Assembly: GCA_944472135.2 (NCBI GenBank)
Contig: OX235270.1
Location: 131,917,632-131,981,631, forward strand
Reading direction: 5' to 3'
Source of the DNA: Trichobilharzia regenti
Lineage: Eukaryota > Platyhelminthes > Trematoda > Strigeidida > Schistosomatidae
DNA: 64,000 nt
Of this stretch, positions 1 to 11,195 are shown piece after piece. The notes below the pieces were generated by a model. The model did not search any database. It worked only from the letters and a program-made list of their open reading frames with translations, and was not told the DNA's origin. The position numbers and the translations under genes were made by a program. The number at the start of each line of letters is the position of its first letter. Position 1 is the first letter of the stretch.

Positions 1-1667
1 GGCATTACTCACGAAAGTGCTGAGGATATATGTGAGGTGTTTAGCACGCACTTTGCCAAACTGTACACTCTAGAAAATGACCAGGATATAGATTTCCCTC
101 GTAAAACAGAAAAGTGTCTAAGCGATGTAGTCTTAAACGCCCAAGAAATCGATAAAGCTATCACAACTCTTAAGCTTACTAATACTCCCGGCCCAGATGG
201 AATGTCTTCCGTCCTCTTAAAAAATGGTGGAAATGACATGAATCTACTTCTTCTCAAGATATTTTCAACTTCGATAAGGAGTGGAACATATCCAAATAGC
301 TGGAAGAAATCCTACGTTGTACCCATTCACAAAACCGGACCTACAGCGGACATAGATAATTACCGCCCCATCAACATTACTTCCGTAGTTTCACGTGTGA
401 TGGAAAAGATTGTAAAGAAGCAAATTGTTCAGTATTTGCTCTCGAATGACTTAATATCCCCTTTCCAATACGGTTTCCTAAATAGAAGATCGTGCATTAC
501 GTGCCAGTTAGATTATTTCGACCACATTACTGAATGTGTAGACAAAGGTCGTTCGGCAGCAACATTATTTCTAGATGTTAGGAAAGCTTTTGATAAAGTC
601 CCACATAAAAGACTCATACTGAAACTCCTATCTTATGGAATAAGTGGAAGGCTTCTTGAGTGGATAACTTCCTTTCTTACAGGAAGAGAACAGTTAGTTA
701 AAGTCAACCATCACTTATCAACATCCAAACCGATAACCAGCGGCGTGATACAAGGTAGTGTTCTTGGCCCTACCCTATTCATTGTATTCATAAATGATAT
801 TGTCTCTATGATCAAGTATGGCAAGCCATACCTCTTTGCAGATGACCTCAAAGTTGTCTATGATTTTGACTATAATGATATGAATATTGTTAGTAAAATC
901 CAAGAAGACCTAAATAGTCTATGTAATTGGAGTGAAAAGTGGCAGTTAACGTTCAATCCAGCTAAATCTGGGATAACATACTTCGGACGTTGGAAACCTA
1001 GCATGTGTCTATACATGTACGGTGACCTTGTCTCAAACACAAACACAGTCACAGATCTCGGGATAACATACTCAGATCTTACCTTTACTGAACATGCAAA
1101 TAAGGTGGTATCTGATTGTAAACGTCTAACCGGCTTTGTGCTACGCAACTTTTACACTCCAGAAGCCAGATTAGCCATATATAAGATATGCATTCGCCCC
1201 AAACTTGAATACTGTGCCCACTTATACAGTAGCTTCAAGTCGGCAGACAGAAAAAAGTTGAAAGTGTCCAAAGATTCCTTACGAAACGCATATTAGGCTA
1301 TGGTCAGCAAATAGAATACCTTGACAGATGTATTCGACTGGACTTAGAGCCCTTATGGTTAAGAAAAGGAAAGGCAAATTAATTCCCCTAATCAAAAGTA
1401 AAAAAAAACAACGGAAAAAGAAACCCGCACAAAACCGGCGAAAACCAAAAAGCATAGACAACACAAAAACAAAAACACCCTCAAAAGGAAAACACACAAA
1501 AACACAACAAGAGAGATAACTTCTTCACCATTAAATATTGCAAACTTTGGAACCAACTACCCTCTGAGATAAGATCCTGTGAAAGGCCTGACAGTTTCAA
1601 AAGGAGCCTAGAAAAACATATAAACATGTCCACCCTAGCCCGCCTCAAAGATCTCAACTGCTGGTAG
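1..1667 (+). pseudogene. CR1/jockey-like non-LTR retrotransposon, RT portion (5' end off window)
   Basis: The frame is open from base 1, so the endonuclease part lies outside the window. Visible RT landmarks in order are GPDG near base 190, NYRPINITS near 360, a QYGFLNRRSC segment near 465, VRKAFDKVPH near 580, GVIQGSVLGP near 745 and the catalytic FADD near 835. A one-base frameshift near 1265 ends the long frame at 1296; the same protein continues in another frame through DRCIRLDLEPLWLRK to about 1370. An A-rich tract then replaces expected coding sequence, and the C-terminal tail resumes near 1515 and stops at 1667. The FADD motif is intact, but the frameshift and the tract make this a dead copy. 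It resembles the elements at 11131-16663 and 36866-38050 and belongs to the same broad CR1/jockey group; the exact family was not checked. Confidence 0.85.
1372..1513 (+). repeat. A-rich, T-poor tract inside RT C-terminal region
   Basis: From about 1395 to 1512 the + strand is almost pure A and C with some G and only a handful of T. It lies exactly where related elements encode the region between the PLW motif and the final LWN-containing tail, and its length is similar to that coding segment. It reads as a lysine-rich peptide in one frame, which I regard as incidental. Confidence 0.7.
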
Positions 1668-2423
1668 AGTGGAGAGACAATGGCTTTTCAATATTTAACT
1701 ACGGAAAGCACACTAGTCCCAACACCAATATAATAACACTTAGTAATTATGTAGGTTCAATACTTGAAATTCGATTGTCATTAAAATACTTAAAATGATT
1801 AAAATAGCTATGCGGCAAGTGTTCTCTTGCTTTACCATGCTTGTTTCCCTTATAACACTCAGTTTTTGAGCCTAATGTATTCTTTGATAATACGAATTAT
1901 GACACTGACTATGCTCTTATTATACATAGATTGATTTACTTTACGATTACCTGTAGTACTAACTACCCTTCTGTAGTATTGTTAAACAAATGCTGAAATT
2001 TTGTTGGTTCTGTTAATATCTTTTTATAATATGTTTAGACACGTTACTTTGCAATGTCAGATGTCTACTATATACAAGACTGTCACGATAATTTAGTACA
2101 CTAAGTCCTGCCAACCGACCTTACCTTCAGTTCATACTACCTATATTGATCCCTAACTATATTGTTCTGCTGAATCTTGCTTCACTATTCACAAAACCTA
2201 TTCTTTTTATTCTTTAAGGTTCTAACTTCTTGTAAAGTAATCTGTTCATTAGGACGCATGCATACATATATAATGTTCATAAAGATGTACGCGGAGACCT
2301 ATTGGAAGCACTCATTAAGAAAGCTAGGGAGATGGAATATGAGGTACGAACATGTCTGGTACCAAGCAATATATTTGCCGTAGCCATAATAATCATAGTC
2401 TCAGAGCTTAACATCAAAAAAGG
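1668..2423. other. Non-coding, probably 3' UTR of the left element plus unassigned DNA
   Basis: AT-rich sequence with no credible protein. The first part is likely the 3' UTR of the element ending at 1667, but it does not match the 3' UTR of the element at 11131-16663. No promoter, RNA gene or repeat was recognised. Confidence 0.4.
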
Positions 2424-3400
2424 AGGGAGGGTGGCGTTAGCTGATCAGTAGATATGGTGGGGGTCACTAAGGTGAATCGCCCCATTCTGCAGGAACAGCA
2501 ATACACAAATTAAAGGCTCGAGATATTTCTGATTTTTATGAGGGCTTAGATCTTTATCTTGAAAAAGATAATAATGAACGCCTTGACAGATCATGCTTCT
2601 ACCTTTAAATATATACCATTCACCCAGCCTATTGTTGAGAAGCGACCACGCGGGATCTGCACAGATTTATGGGGCATCTTATAAACTAACTTGCTGCCCA
2701 TTGTCGGATCTTTGAATACCACTTCACAATGTCTTATCTCATTCATTTTCTAATAACGTCTTTACTTGATCCTCATTATATTCCATTAAACCTAACATTT
2801 TACAGCTCTTTATGACTTATTATATTCCTACTCTCTGAAGGGTACGGTTGTACATTAAATGCACAAAAAGGTATAAAACAAAAACAACTGGCACAACTGA
2901 GGATAAATGTATTAAAACCAAAATTGGACATCATGATAGTACGAGGTATATGTGTTGCATTATACATTGCAAATGAACGTTGTCAGCCTAGGGAGTTTTC
3001 TTTTTTAATGCATTTATTAATGATACTTGCACTTACCTATTTCATTACAATTTAATGATTCACCTCAGCACTTTTACTTTTCTAAAACAGCTTTCAATCC
3101 CTTGTAAACGTTGTACTTACCTCAATATTGGTTGGTTATCGTATGCCGACAACCACGGGATGAAAACGAAACGAAGTCGATTTTCCCGCTCAACCTGGAG
3201 GACAACTGTACAATTCAATAACTATACAGCCTAGTTCAGACAATGTGTATTTATATATATATCAAATATTTAACTGTTGAAACATTATTAACTTGTAGAC
3301 AATCTACGATTTGATATTATATCATACTTGATCGCGCCTGTAAAAATGGCATGCATTTTCATGTAAATTTATATGTTTATATGAGAATATACATTATTAT
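2424..3400 (+). repeat. ~980 bp interspersed repeat, copy 1
   Basis: This block recurs almost unchanged at 52224-53214 with scattered substitutions and small indels. Both copies begin at the same point (AGGGAGGGTGGCG) and both end in GAGAATATACATTATT followed by an ATT run. That tail resembles the 3' end of the CR1-like element here (GAGAATATAC then TATT repeats near 16635). A shared fixed 5' end plus a simple 3' tail suggests a short non-autonomous retroposed element and not two random truncations. No convincing protein is encoded. Copy 1 abuts the 3' tail of the minus-strand element that starts at about 3401. Confidence 0.75.
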
Positions 3401-3416
3401 TATTATTATTATTATA
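3391..3416. repeat. (ATT)n microsatellite at a junction of two retroelement tails
   Basis: ATT repeats where the + strand tail of the ~980 bp repeat meets the - strand TAA-type tail of the next element. The two tails point toward each other, so the exact border cannot be placed within the run. Confidence 0.8.
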
Positions 3417-4957
3417 AATATAACAGAAGTAATAAAAGTAAAACTTGAAGGTATATAAGGATGGATGGAGGAAATTGTTCATTTACTAGATGAAAAAAGG
3501 TTAGTTAATTCTTGTCTGACACTATTTTCATCACATAAAATACATGCCAAGTATGGTATCATAGACTTCTTATACTTAGATGTGCGAGCATACAGTTTTC
3601 TGAAGTTACTCCTTGTTCTACCCGCTGAGATGCAAGGTGAAAGCTGAGAGTAAAGCGGATGCTCCAAGTCAGACAAAATCCCTTTAGCAAATTTATTGCA
3701 CGAAGTCAAATGCCTATCGACAACGACGTTAACTATGTGATCCACTGGGACACCACTCACCCTACTGACAGTCTTCAGTATTCTACGAATTGTGACATAG
3801 TCTTTTTTAAGCAAACCAGGAAAGAATAAGGGTGAACAATAAAGAAGAATGGGTAGGATGCAAGAGTTTACGAACTGTAGGATGAGGGGTTGAGTTATAC
3901 CCGAGTGTCTTAACTTCTTAATGTAAAATGTCAAGCGGAATATTTTACTGGAGATTGCCAAGACATGGGAAGACCAGGAGAGATCAGAAGAGAGAATGAG
4001 TCCAAGATACTTAATTTCTGATTTGATCCCTATATCATTGTTGTCAATTTTACAACTGTCATGAGAATCGATGACTTCTTTTAACTGTCGTTTACATCTT
4101 AAGCTGAAATCAACAGTTTGACACTTAGAAGGATTCAGTTTAAGACCGTTTGACTCAGACCATTTGCTGACTTCCGATAGAAAGCTATTTATTTTAGTAC
4201 AATCTAGCTGGGAGTTAACAGCCATTGAAACTGTTAAATCATCAGCATACTTCACAAAGTTTATTTCATCAGAGTAAGGCAAGTCGTGCAAGAAGAAAGA
4301 AAAAAGAAAAGGAGAAAGAACAGCACCTTGAGGGACACCAGCTTCAGTAGGCAATGAAGTGGAAGACTTCCCTTTATATACGGTGTACTGCTTTCTTTCT
4401 GAGAAATAGGAATGCAACCAGTTAACAGCCCAACATTCTGTTTGACTAGCAGCAAGTTTATTTAATAAGATGTCCCTAGGGACCGAGTCGAAAGCAGATG
4501 TATAGTCTAGGAAGGCGCAACGAACAAATTTAGCCCCCTTGTCTAGACTGGAAGCAATGTTATGATATAAGACGGCAGCTGCATCTAAAGTGCTTCTACT
4601 GTGCTTATAGGCTAATTGTTTAGGGTCATTAAAGGATTTAAGCGAAGGTTCAAGACTAAGTAAAAGTAATTTCTCCATAGTTTTCAAAAAAGGAGACGTA
4701 ATAGCAATGGGTCTAAAATTGACACATGCTCCAGTAGAAGATTTAGGTATGGGTAAAACTTTAATGTACTTCCAAACGGCAGGCACAATATTATCGGAAA
4801 AAGATTTGTTAAATGGATCAGTAAGAGGGTGACACAGAATATCAGAACATTTTTTAAAAATAATACTAGGTACATAATCGGGACCTAAGTTGTGGGAAGG
4901 GTTTAGAGACTAGAGGCACTTTTGAACATCATTTGTGTTAAAACCTGGAAAGGGGCT
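3401..4957 (-). pseudogene. Jockey/CR1-like element, RT half (3' half of a split element)
   Basis: The minus strand encodes 435 residues ending at 3479: NFRPIAITSPFL, LDYTSAFDSVPR, GVPQGAVLSPFLFS and an intact YADD at about 4240. Upstream to 4957 the frame continues with GPDYVPS (RT domain 0) after one TAG stop. The 3' UTR is short and ends in TAA repeats at 3400-3416. The endonuclease half is at 21807-23300. The two flanks, GGGCT at 4953-4957 and GGTCT at 21807-21811, look like a 5-bp target duplication with one mismatch, and the frame is kept once one copy is discounted. The element was therefore one unit before the LTR array inserted. The 435-residue RT frame itself is uninterrupted. Confidence 0.85.
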
Positions 4958-5315
4958 TGTCAATCACGTATCATAAACCGTTAATGCCCAGCTCTCGCTA
5001 CGCTCGGGCCCACGCTGCTCTTCGAAGATTTCAGAAACGCTTAGTTATAACGGACGCAAAAACCAAAACGCCGATCGGCCGCTTGATACTTGTATATTGT
5101 TACACCAACATATAAATGGAATAAGCGAACTAAGGTCTGAAAACAAATATTACAATAATAAATCATAAGATTACTTCTGACGATGTTTCACTCTTCTTTC
5201 TGAACAGCGACCGATGAGACGATGACTGTCGTATTGATGCCTCCACGAAAATTGGGGAAGTTGATTTTGAGCAAACAACCAAGAATCGATCGTTCAATCT
5301 TCAACTCCATTGACA
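4958..5315 (-). repeat. 3' LTR of unit A
   Basis: 358 bp, TGTCA...TGACA ends in either orientation. On the minus strand it is preceded by GGGGAG, a short polypurine stretch. It matches the LTRs at 8362, 16755, 20352 and 21450 over its whole length. Confidence 0.9.
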
Positions 5316-6261
5316 CTCCCCGGCAGAAAGGGGATCCAACCCTTTTTTCCCTCACGATCAATGCACGTTGACTTGGATGCCATTGCGAGAACCTGGGTCA
5401 CACGGACAGAGCTGAAATGGAAAACAAACAGAAAAGCCAACACACCACAAGCATACCCACAGCACAATCTCACACATCGCTGACGACTTGCGCCTCCAGA
5501 TAGAGACCTCCTCTTGACATCTTGCAACACAATCGCCACTTGCTAGAATGACTCTTGCAGAATGCAAAGTGACCATGCCAGCACCTCACGATACTCTACG
5601 CACATCCTCTTATCTACTCACCACCAATTACCACTGCAATCGCTGGTCACTCATTCTGCCTCAGTTCTAGTAGCGGTGACGCATGCGAGCCTCAGTCGTT
5701 TACACTCTTTCTCCCCGGCGTGTCGGACCGCAGCTAACAATTATCTCCGTGTGCATTTCATTCTCAGCACTAGCCTAGCCTCCCCGGCGTATACGACCCA
5801 TCTGCTGTAATTAACATCAATCAATTCTTTCATGGATGTAGAAGACTCGAAACAACTTCAGAAATAATCACGACGAAAATTACGCAATAACAACAAGACA
5901 CGAAAACAACAAGTAAACACAATGAATCCAAAATACACCAATTGATATGACACACCACACGTATATACAAATAGTACAAACAACCTCGCCGATCATGTCT
6001 TGATGGAATTCCTTTGAAGAATTGCAGGACTTACACCAGTACGCCTACAACCCTTCACAGGTTGACGATTGTAAGTTGTGGAATGTCCAGACACAAACAA
6101 GATTAACCAACAATTACATCAATTGGAACTCACACAACTATTTAACACAAACATATGTACAATCACTACATCAAATGTTGTGGATTCCGGCATGACAAAC
6201 TACCCTTGAAGAACTGTAGGACTTACAGCAGGACGCCTACATTCCTTCTCAGGTTGACGCC
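5316..6261 (-). other. 3' non-coding region of unit A with two hairpin units and a small conserved ORF
   Basis: On the minus strand this lies between gag and the 3' LTR. It has two copies (near 6000-6055 and 6195-6250) of the hairpin unit present three times in other copies, so one ~190 bp unit is missing. A 72-codon frame at 5358-5576 with a Cys/Trp-rich hydrophobic stretch is shared with the other copies. Confidence 0.75.
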
Positions 6262-8217
6262 CTAGGTTGGAAAATCCTCACAGAGTTCATTTGCTGACCT
6301 CCTTCTATGAGCTTTATCCTCAAATCTGAACGGCAACACGCCCATGTCATTGTATCGTAGAATATAGATGACCAACAAACACACGACATATCTCATCAAC
6401 CAAGTATAGAAACAGAGTAATTTACACCAAAGATAATAGCATTCAAATAGTAACTTGAAACTAGAAATGCCTTTATTCGTGCAAGTCAATTTAACAATAA
6501 CTCTCTCCTTTACACTTGGCTTATCCACACTAAACTGACCATTGATATTCGTCCTTTCAAACGAACTGATACTACCATAGTCGTTGCACAAGATACTTGA
6601 GTTGATGGGTGTCTGTTTCATTGTGGATGACAGCACCAACGACGACTGAGTGACACAAGGTGACGAAATTAGTGGTGGATCAGAAGCTGTTCTTTTTCGG
6701 ATCTCAGATAGTTGTCCAACTGCAAGATTACCACCACTGCTGTCTTTCACTACTAGTTTGGGTTTAGCATTATCATCTGATGATAGGTGGGCTACACGCT
6801 GATCAATTACACTGACTGTCTCACAAGTATGCACACCTTCTGTAACTGCATCTGCGTTCAATTCTACTTCACGTTGTAGTTGTACAGAACCTTTATTTAA
6901 CTTAGCAGTAGTAGGCATATCCCTCATCTCATAATGATCAACCAAAGACAACTGTGAAGTATCATGATCATTATCACGAATATTCACTTTACCGTCAACT
7001 TCATCATTTTCAAACTCTTCAATAACAGAAGTAGACAATTTTGGTTCCTCCTCGCAAATCCTAAAAGGTTTTATAACTTCACTCTGACTAGTAATACCTT
7101 GTAAACTTGTGCAGTCAGAACTGCACTCTGAAGCAATAACTCTATTCTTTGACACTCTATTCAACAATGGCTTACCAGTCGCAACTACAGACTTCTTCAC
7201 CGCACCGTTATCGTCACACAATTCGGAGTCAGGCCTGGAGTTTACATTTAGCTTATCACTGAACTTGCTCATTGGTTCACAGTTCACCTTTGTATGCACC
7301 TCTTGAAAACGTGTAAAACACAACCGTGTTTGTCTTGCATCTTGTAACTCATCTGTTGAGGATGTACTACGAAACCTGTTACACTCACTAGGTCTATATG
7401 CATTACTAGACATCATGGAGCTTTCTCGATAACCACCTCTCTGAGGCCTACTCGTCATCAATGATTGCATTTTGATCTCAGACTGCTCTATTCTAGGGGT
7501 GAGATCTAACAGACTGGAAAACTTGCTCATAGATTGATTGACACTATTATTTACCAGTTTCAGGATATCATCGAACTTTGGCTCGATACCCTCATCCTTC
7601 ATACGGGAGCTTATCTTCACCCACTTCCTTTGCAGTCGAGTAGGTAGACGTCTTGCTATTACTTCTAGTATAAAACTCGAGTTGAGGTCACTCACGCGAT
7701 TCATCGAAATCATTCCATTCTTGTAAATTAGCAAATTATCCAAAAACTCAGTGAGTGCCTGGGAGTCATCCTGTAATTGACCACCATTACCCTTAACAGC
7801 CTCGAATAATTTCCCTGCAATCATCGAAGGTATTCCAAACCTTTAACGTAACATGCTCATAGCCTCATCGTAGCCCTCTTTTGGCTTCATAAACTTACAG
7901 CGCTGTATAGCTCTTGAAGCATCTCCAGTGCAATATCTCATCAAATACATTAACTTCAATTCATCATTTAATAAAAAACTACTCAATATGATCTCAAACT
8001 CCTTTACAAACTGTAAATAATCGGCCGGGTTTCCATCAAAACACCGTGGTTCAAACTTAGGGAGTTTGATGTTCCTATTATCCCTGAACGGCGAAACAGT
8101 AACATCAACCATGTCATGCTTAACATCAGACACATCGTTACAATGAACAGACAAGTCACCATGACTTACTTTACTGTTTGTAACCAAGACACTCTGTCGC
8201 TTCTTTGACCCAGGCAT
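6262..8217 (-). pseudogene. BEL/Pao-like Gag of unit A, in-frame stop
   Basis: On the minus strand the frame starts at 8217 with MPGSKKRQSV, reads the Gag core including IKLPKFEP, LMRYCTGDASRAI and YDEAMSMLR, stops at a TAA at 7843-7845, and resumes in the same frame to 6262 (520 residues). The core resembles the DUF1759-type Gag of BEL/Pao retrotransposons. A CX2-C-type knuckle is present except that its second cysteine is Arg. The last ~70 residues contain a strongly hydrophobic stretch. The same TAA occurs in units B and C, where second-subfamily copies have CAA (Gln). No protease or RT follows. Confidence 0.85.
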
Positions 8218-8361
8218 TGTTGAACTTGACCCAATTCCGAAGAAGTTCCAGATATTGCTTGTTCAAAGAGGACTTGACCGGCACCAGGAAAAATGAACGG
8301 CGACTATCCAAACTTTCACCAACTGTTTGAATCCGCCAGATCTGTTTCTATCGTCAGAAAC

Positions 8362-8718
8362 TGTCAGTCTCGTCTCATAAACCGTTAATGCCCAGCTCTC
8401 GCTACGCTCGGGCCCACGCTGTTCCTTTGAGTTTCAGAAACGCTTAGTAAAAACGGACGCAAAAACCAAAACACCGATCTGCTGCTTGTTATTTCTTTAT
8501 TGTTACACCAACATATAAAAGGAATAAGCGAACTAAGTTCTGTAAACAAATATTACATTAATAAATCATAAGATTACTTCTGACGATGTTTCACTCTTCT
8601 TTCTGAACAGCGACCGATGAGACGATGACTGTCGTATTGATGCCTCCACGAAAATTGGGGAAGTTGATTTTAAGCAAACAACCAAGAATTGATCGTTCAA
8701 TCTTCAACTCCATTGACA
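8362..8718 (-). repeat. Shared LTR between units A and B
   Basis: 357 bp. It serves as the 5' LTR of unit A and the 3' LTR of unit B; the GGGGAG purine run and hairpin of unit B follow directly at 8719. Its right end lacks unique flanking DNA, which proves the tandem arrangement. Confidence 0.9.
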
Positions 8719-9858
8719 CTCCCCGGCAAAAAAGGGATCCAACCCTTTTTTCCCTCACGATCAATGCACGTTGACTTGGATGCCATTGCGAGAACCTGGG
8801 TCACACGGACAGAGCTGAAATGGAAAACAAACAGAAAAGCCAACACACCACAAGCATACCCACAGCACAATCTCACACATCGCTGACGACCTGCGCCTCC
8901 AGGTAGACACCTCCTCTTGACATCTTGCAACACAATCGCCACTTGCTAGAATGACTCTTGCAGAATGCAAAGTGACCATGCCAGCAACTCACGATACTCT
9001 ACGCACATCCTCTTATCTACTCACCACCAATTACCACTGCAATCGCTGGTCACTCATTCTGCCTCAGTTCTAGTAGCGGTGACGCATGCGAGCCTCAGTC
9101 GTTTACACTCTTTCTCCCCGGCGTGTCGGACCGCAGCTAACAATTATCTCCGTGTGCATTTCATTCTCAGCACTAGCCTAGCCTCCCCGGCGTATACGAC
9201 CCATCTGCTGTAATTAACATCAATCAATTCTTTCATGGATGTAGAAGACTCGAAACAACTTCAGAAATAATCACGACGAAAATTACGCAATAACAACAAG
9301 ACACGAAAACAACAAGTAAACACAATGAATCCAAAATACACCAATTGATATGACACACCACACGTATATACAAATAGTACAAACAACCTCGCCGATCATA
9401 TCTTGATGGAATTCCTTTGAAGAATCGCAGGACTTACACCAGTACGCCTGCAACCCTTCTCACGCTGACGATTGTAAGTTGTGGAATGTCCAGACACAAA
9501 CAAGATTAACCAACAATTACATCAATTGGAACTCACACAACTATTTAACACAAACATATGTACAATCACTACATCAAATGTTGTGGATTCCGGCATGACA
9601 AACTACCCTTGAAGAACTGTAGGACTTACAGCAGGACGCCTACATTCCTTCTCAGGTTGATGATCCAAGTGGAAGTCGTCCGGACACAAACAGAATTACC
9701 AACAGCTAGATGACAGATGATATCAATTCAGTATATACAATATGAACATATGTACAAGATCATACACCAAGCACATTGGGCTGCTCATTGATGCGCTACC
9801 CTTTGAAGAATTGTAGGACTTACAGCAGTACGCCTACAACCCTTCTCAGGTTGACGCC
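8719..9858 (-). other. 3' non-coding region of unit B with three hairpin units
   Basis: Minus-strand hairpin units lie near 9418-9470, 9608-9661 and 9800-9856. The small Cys-rich ORF (8761-8979) is retained. A perfect inverted repeat AAAAAAGGG/CCCTTTTTT with loop TTGGAT lies next to the polypurine run at about 8725-8752. Confidence 0.8.
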
Positions 9859-11130
9859 CTAGGTTGGAAAATCGTCACAGAGTTCATTTGCTGACCTCCT
9901 TCTATGAGCTATATCCTCAAATCTGAACGGCAACACGCCCATGTCATTGTATCGTAGAATATAGATGACCAACAAACACACGACATATCTCATCAACCAA
10001 GTATAGAAACAGAGTAATTTACACCAAAGATAATAGCATTCAAATAGTAACTTGAAACTAGAAATGCCTTTATTCGTGCAAGTCAATTTAACAATAACTC
10101 TCTCCTTTACACTTGGCTTATCCACACTAAACTGACCATTGATATTCGTCCTTTCAAACGAACTGATACTACCATAGTCGTTGCACAAGATACTTGAGTT
10201 GATGGGTGTCTGTTTCATTGTGGATGACAGCACCAACGACGACTGAGTGACACAAGGTGACGAAATTAGTGGTGGATCAGAAGCTGTTCTTTTTCGGATC
10301 TCAGATAGTTGTCCAACTGCAAGATTACCACCACTGCTGTCTTTCACTACTAGTTCGGGTTTAGCACTATCATCTGATGATAGGTGGGCTACACGCTGAT
10401 CAATTACACTGACTGTCTCACAAGTATGCACACCTTCTGTAACTGCATCTGCGTTCAATTCTACTTCACGTTGTAGTTGTACAGAACCTTTATTTAACTT
10501 AGCAGTAGTAGGCATATCCCTCATCTCATAATGATCAACCAAAGACAACTGTGAAGTATCATGATCATTATCACGAATATTCACTTTACCGTCAATTTCA
10601 TTATTTTCACACTCTTTAATAACAGAAGTAGACAATTTTGGTTCATCCTCGCAAATCCTAAAAGGTTTTATAACTTCACTCTGACTAGTAATACCTTGTA
10701 AACTTGTGCAGTCAGAACTGCACTCTGAAGCAATAACTCTATTCTTTGACACTCTATTCAACAATGGCTTACCAGTTGCAACTACAGACTTCTTCACCGC
10801 ACCGTTATCGTCACACAATTCGGAGTCAGGCCTGGAGTTTACATTTAGCTTATCACTGAACTTGCTCATTGGTTCACAGTTCACCTTTGTATGCACCTCT
10901 TGAAAACGTGTAAAACACAACCGTGTTTGTCTTGCATCTTGTAACTCATCTGTTGAGGATGTACTACGAAACCTGTTACACTCACTAGGTCTATATGCAT
11001 TACTAGACATCATGGAGCTTTCTCGATAACCACCTCTCTGAGGCCTACTCGTCATCAATGATTGCATTTTGATCTCAGACTGCTCTATTCTAGGGGTGAG
11101 ATGTAATAGACTGGCGAACTTCCTCAGAGA
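9859..11130 (-). pseudogene. Gag C-terminal portion of unit B
   Basis: A frame of 402 residues from about 11067 to 9859 is near-identical to the matching part of unit A, including the Arg-substituted zinc knuckle and the hydrophobic C terminus. It is cut at 11130 by the CR1-like element; the Gag sequence continues at 16664-16754 and 20715-21305. Confidence 0.85.
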
Positions 11131-11195
11131 TTTTTTTTTGCACGTGTTTGTTGTGAAATTTTTTTACTGCTTATTGTCATATAATTCTTGAAATT

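Noticed and set aside
1328..1519. Lysine-rich 63-codon frame
   Set aside because: Produced by the A-rich tract; no relatives or start context.
5562..5810. 82-codon frame repeated near all LTR elements (also 8965-9213 and 19857-20105)
   Set aside because: It is antisense to the element and lies over the small Cys-rich frame and leader. Its recurrence only reflects the repeat. No motif.
7109..7306. 65-codon frame antisense to gag, present in every copy
   Set aside because: A shadow of gag on the opposite strand with no independent signal.
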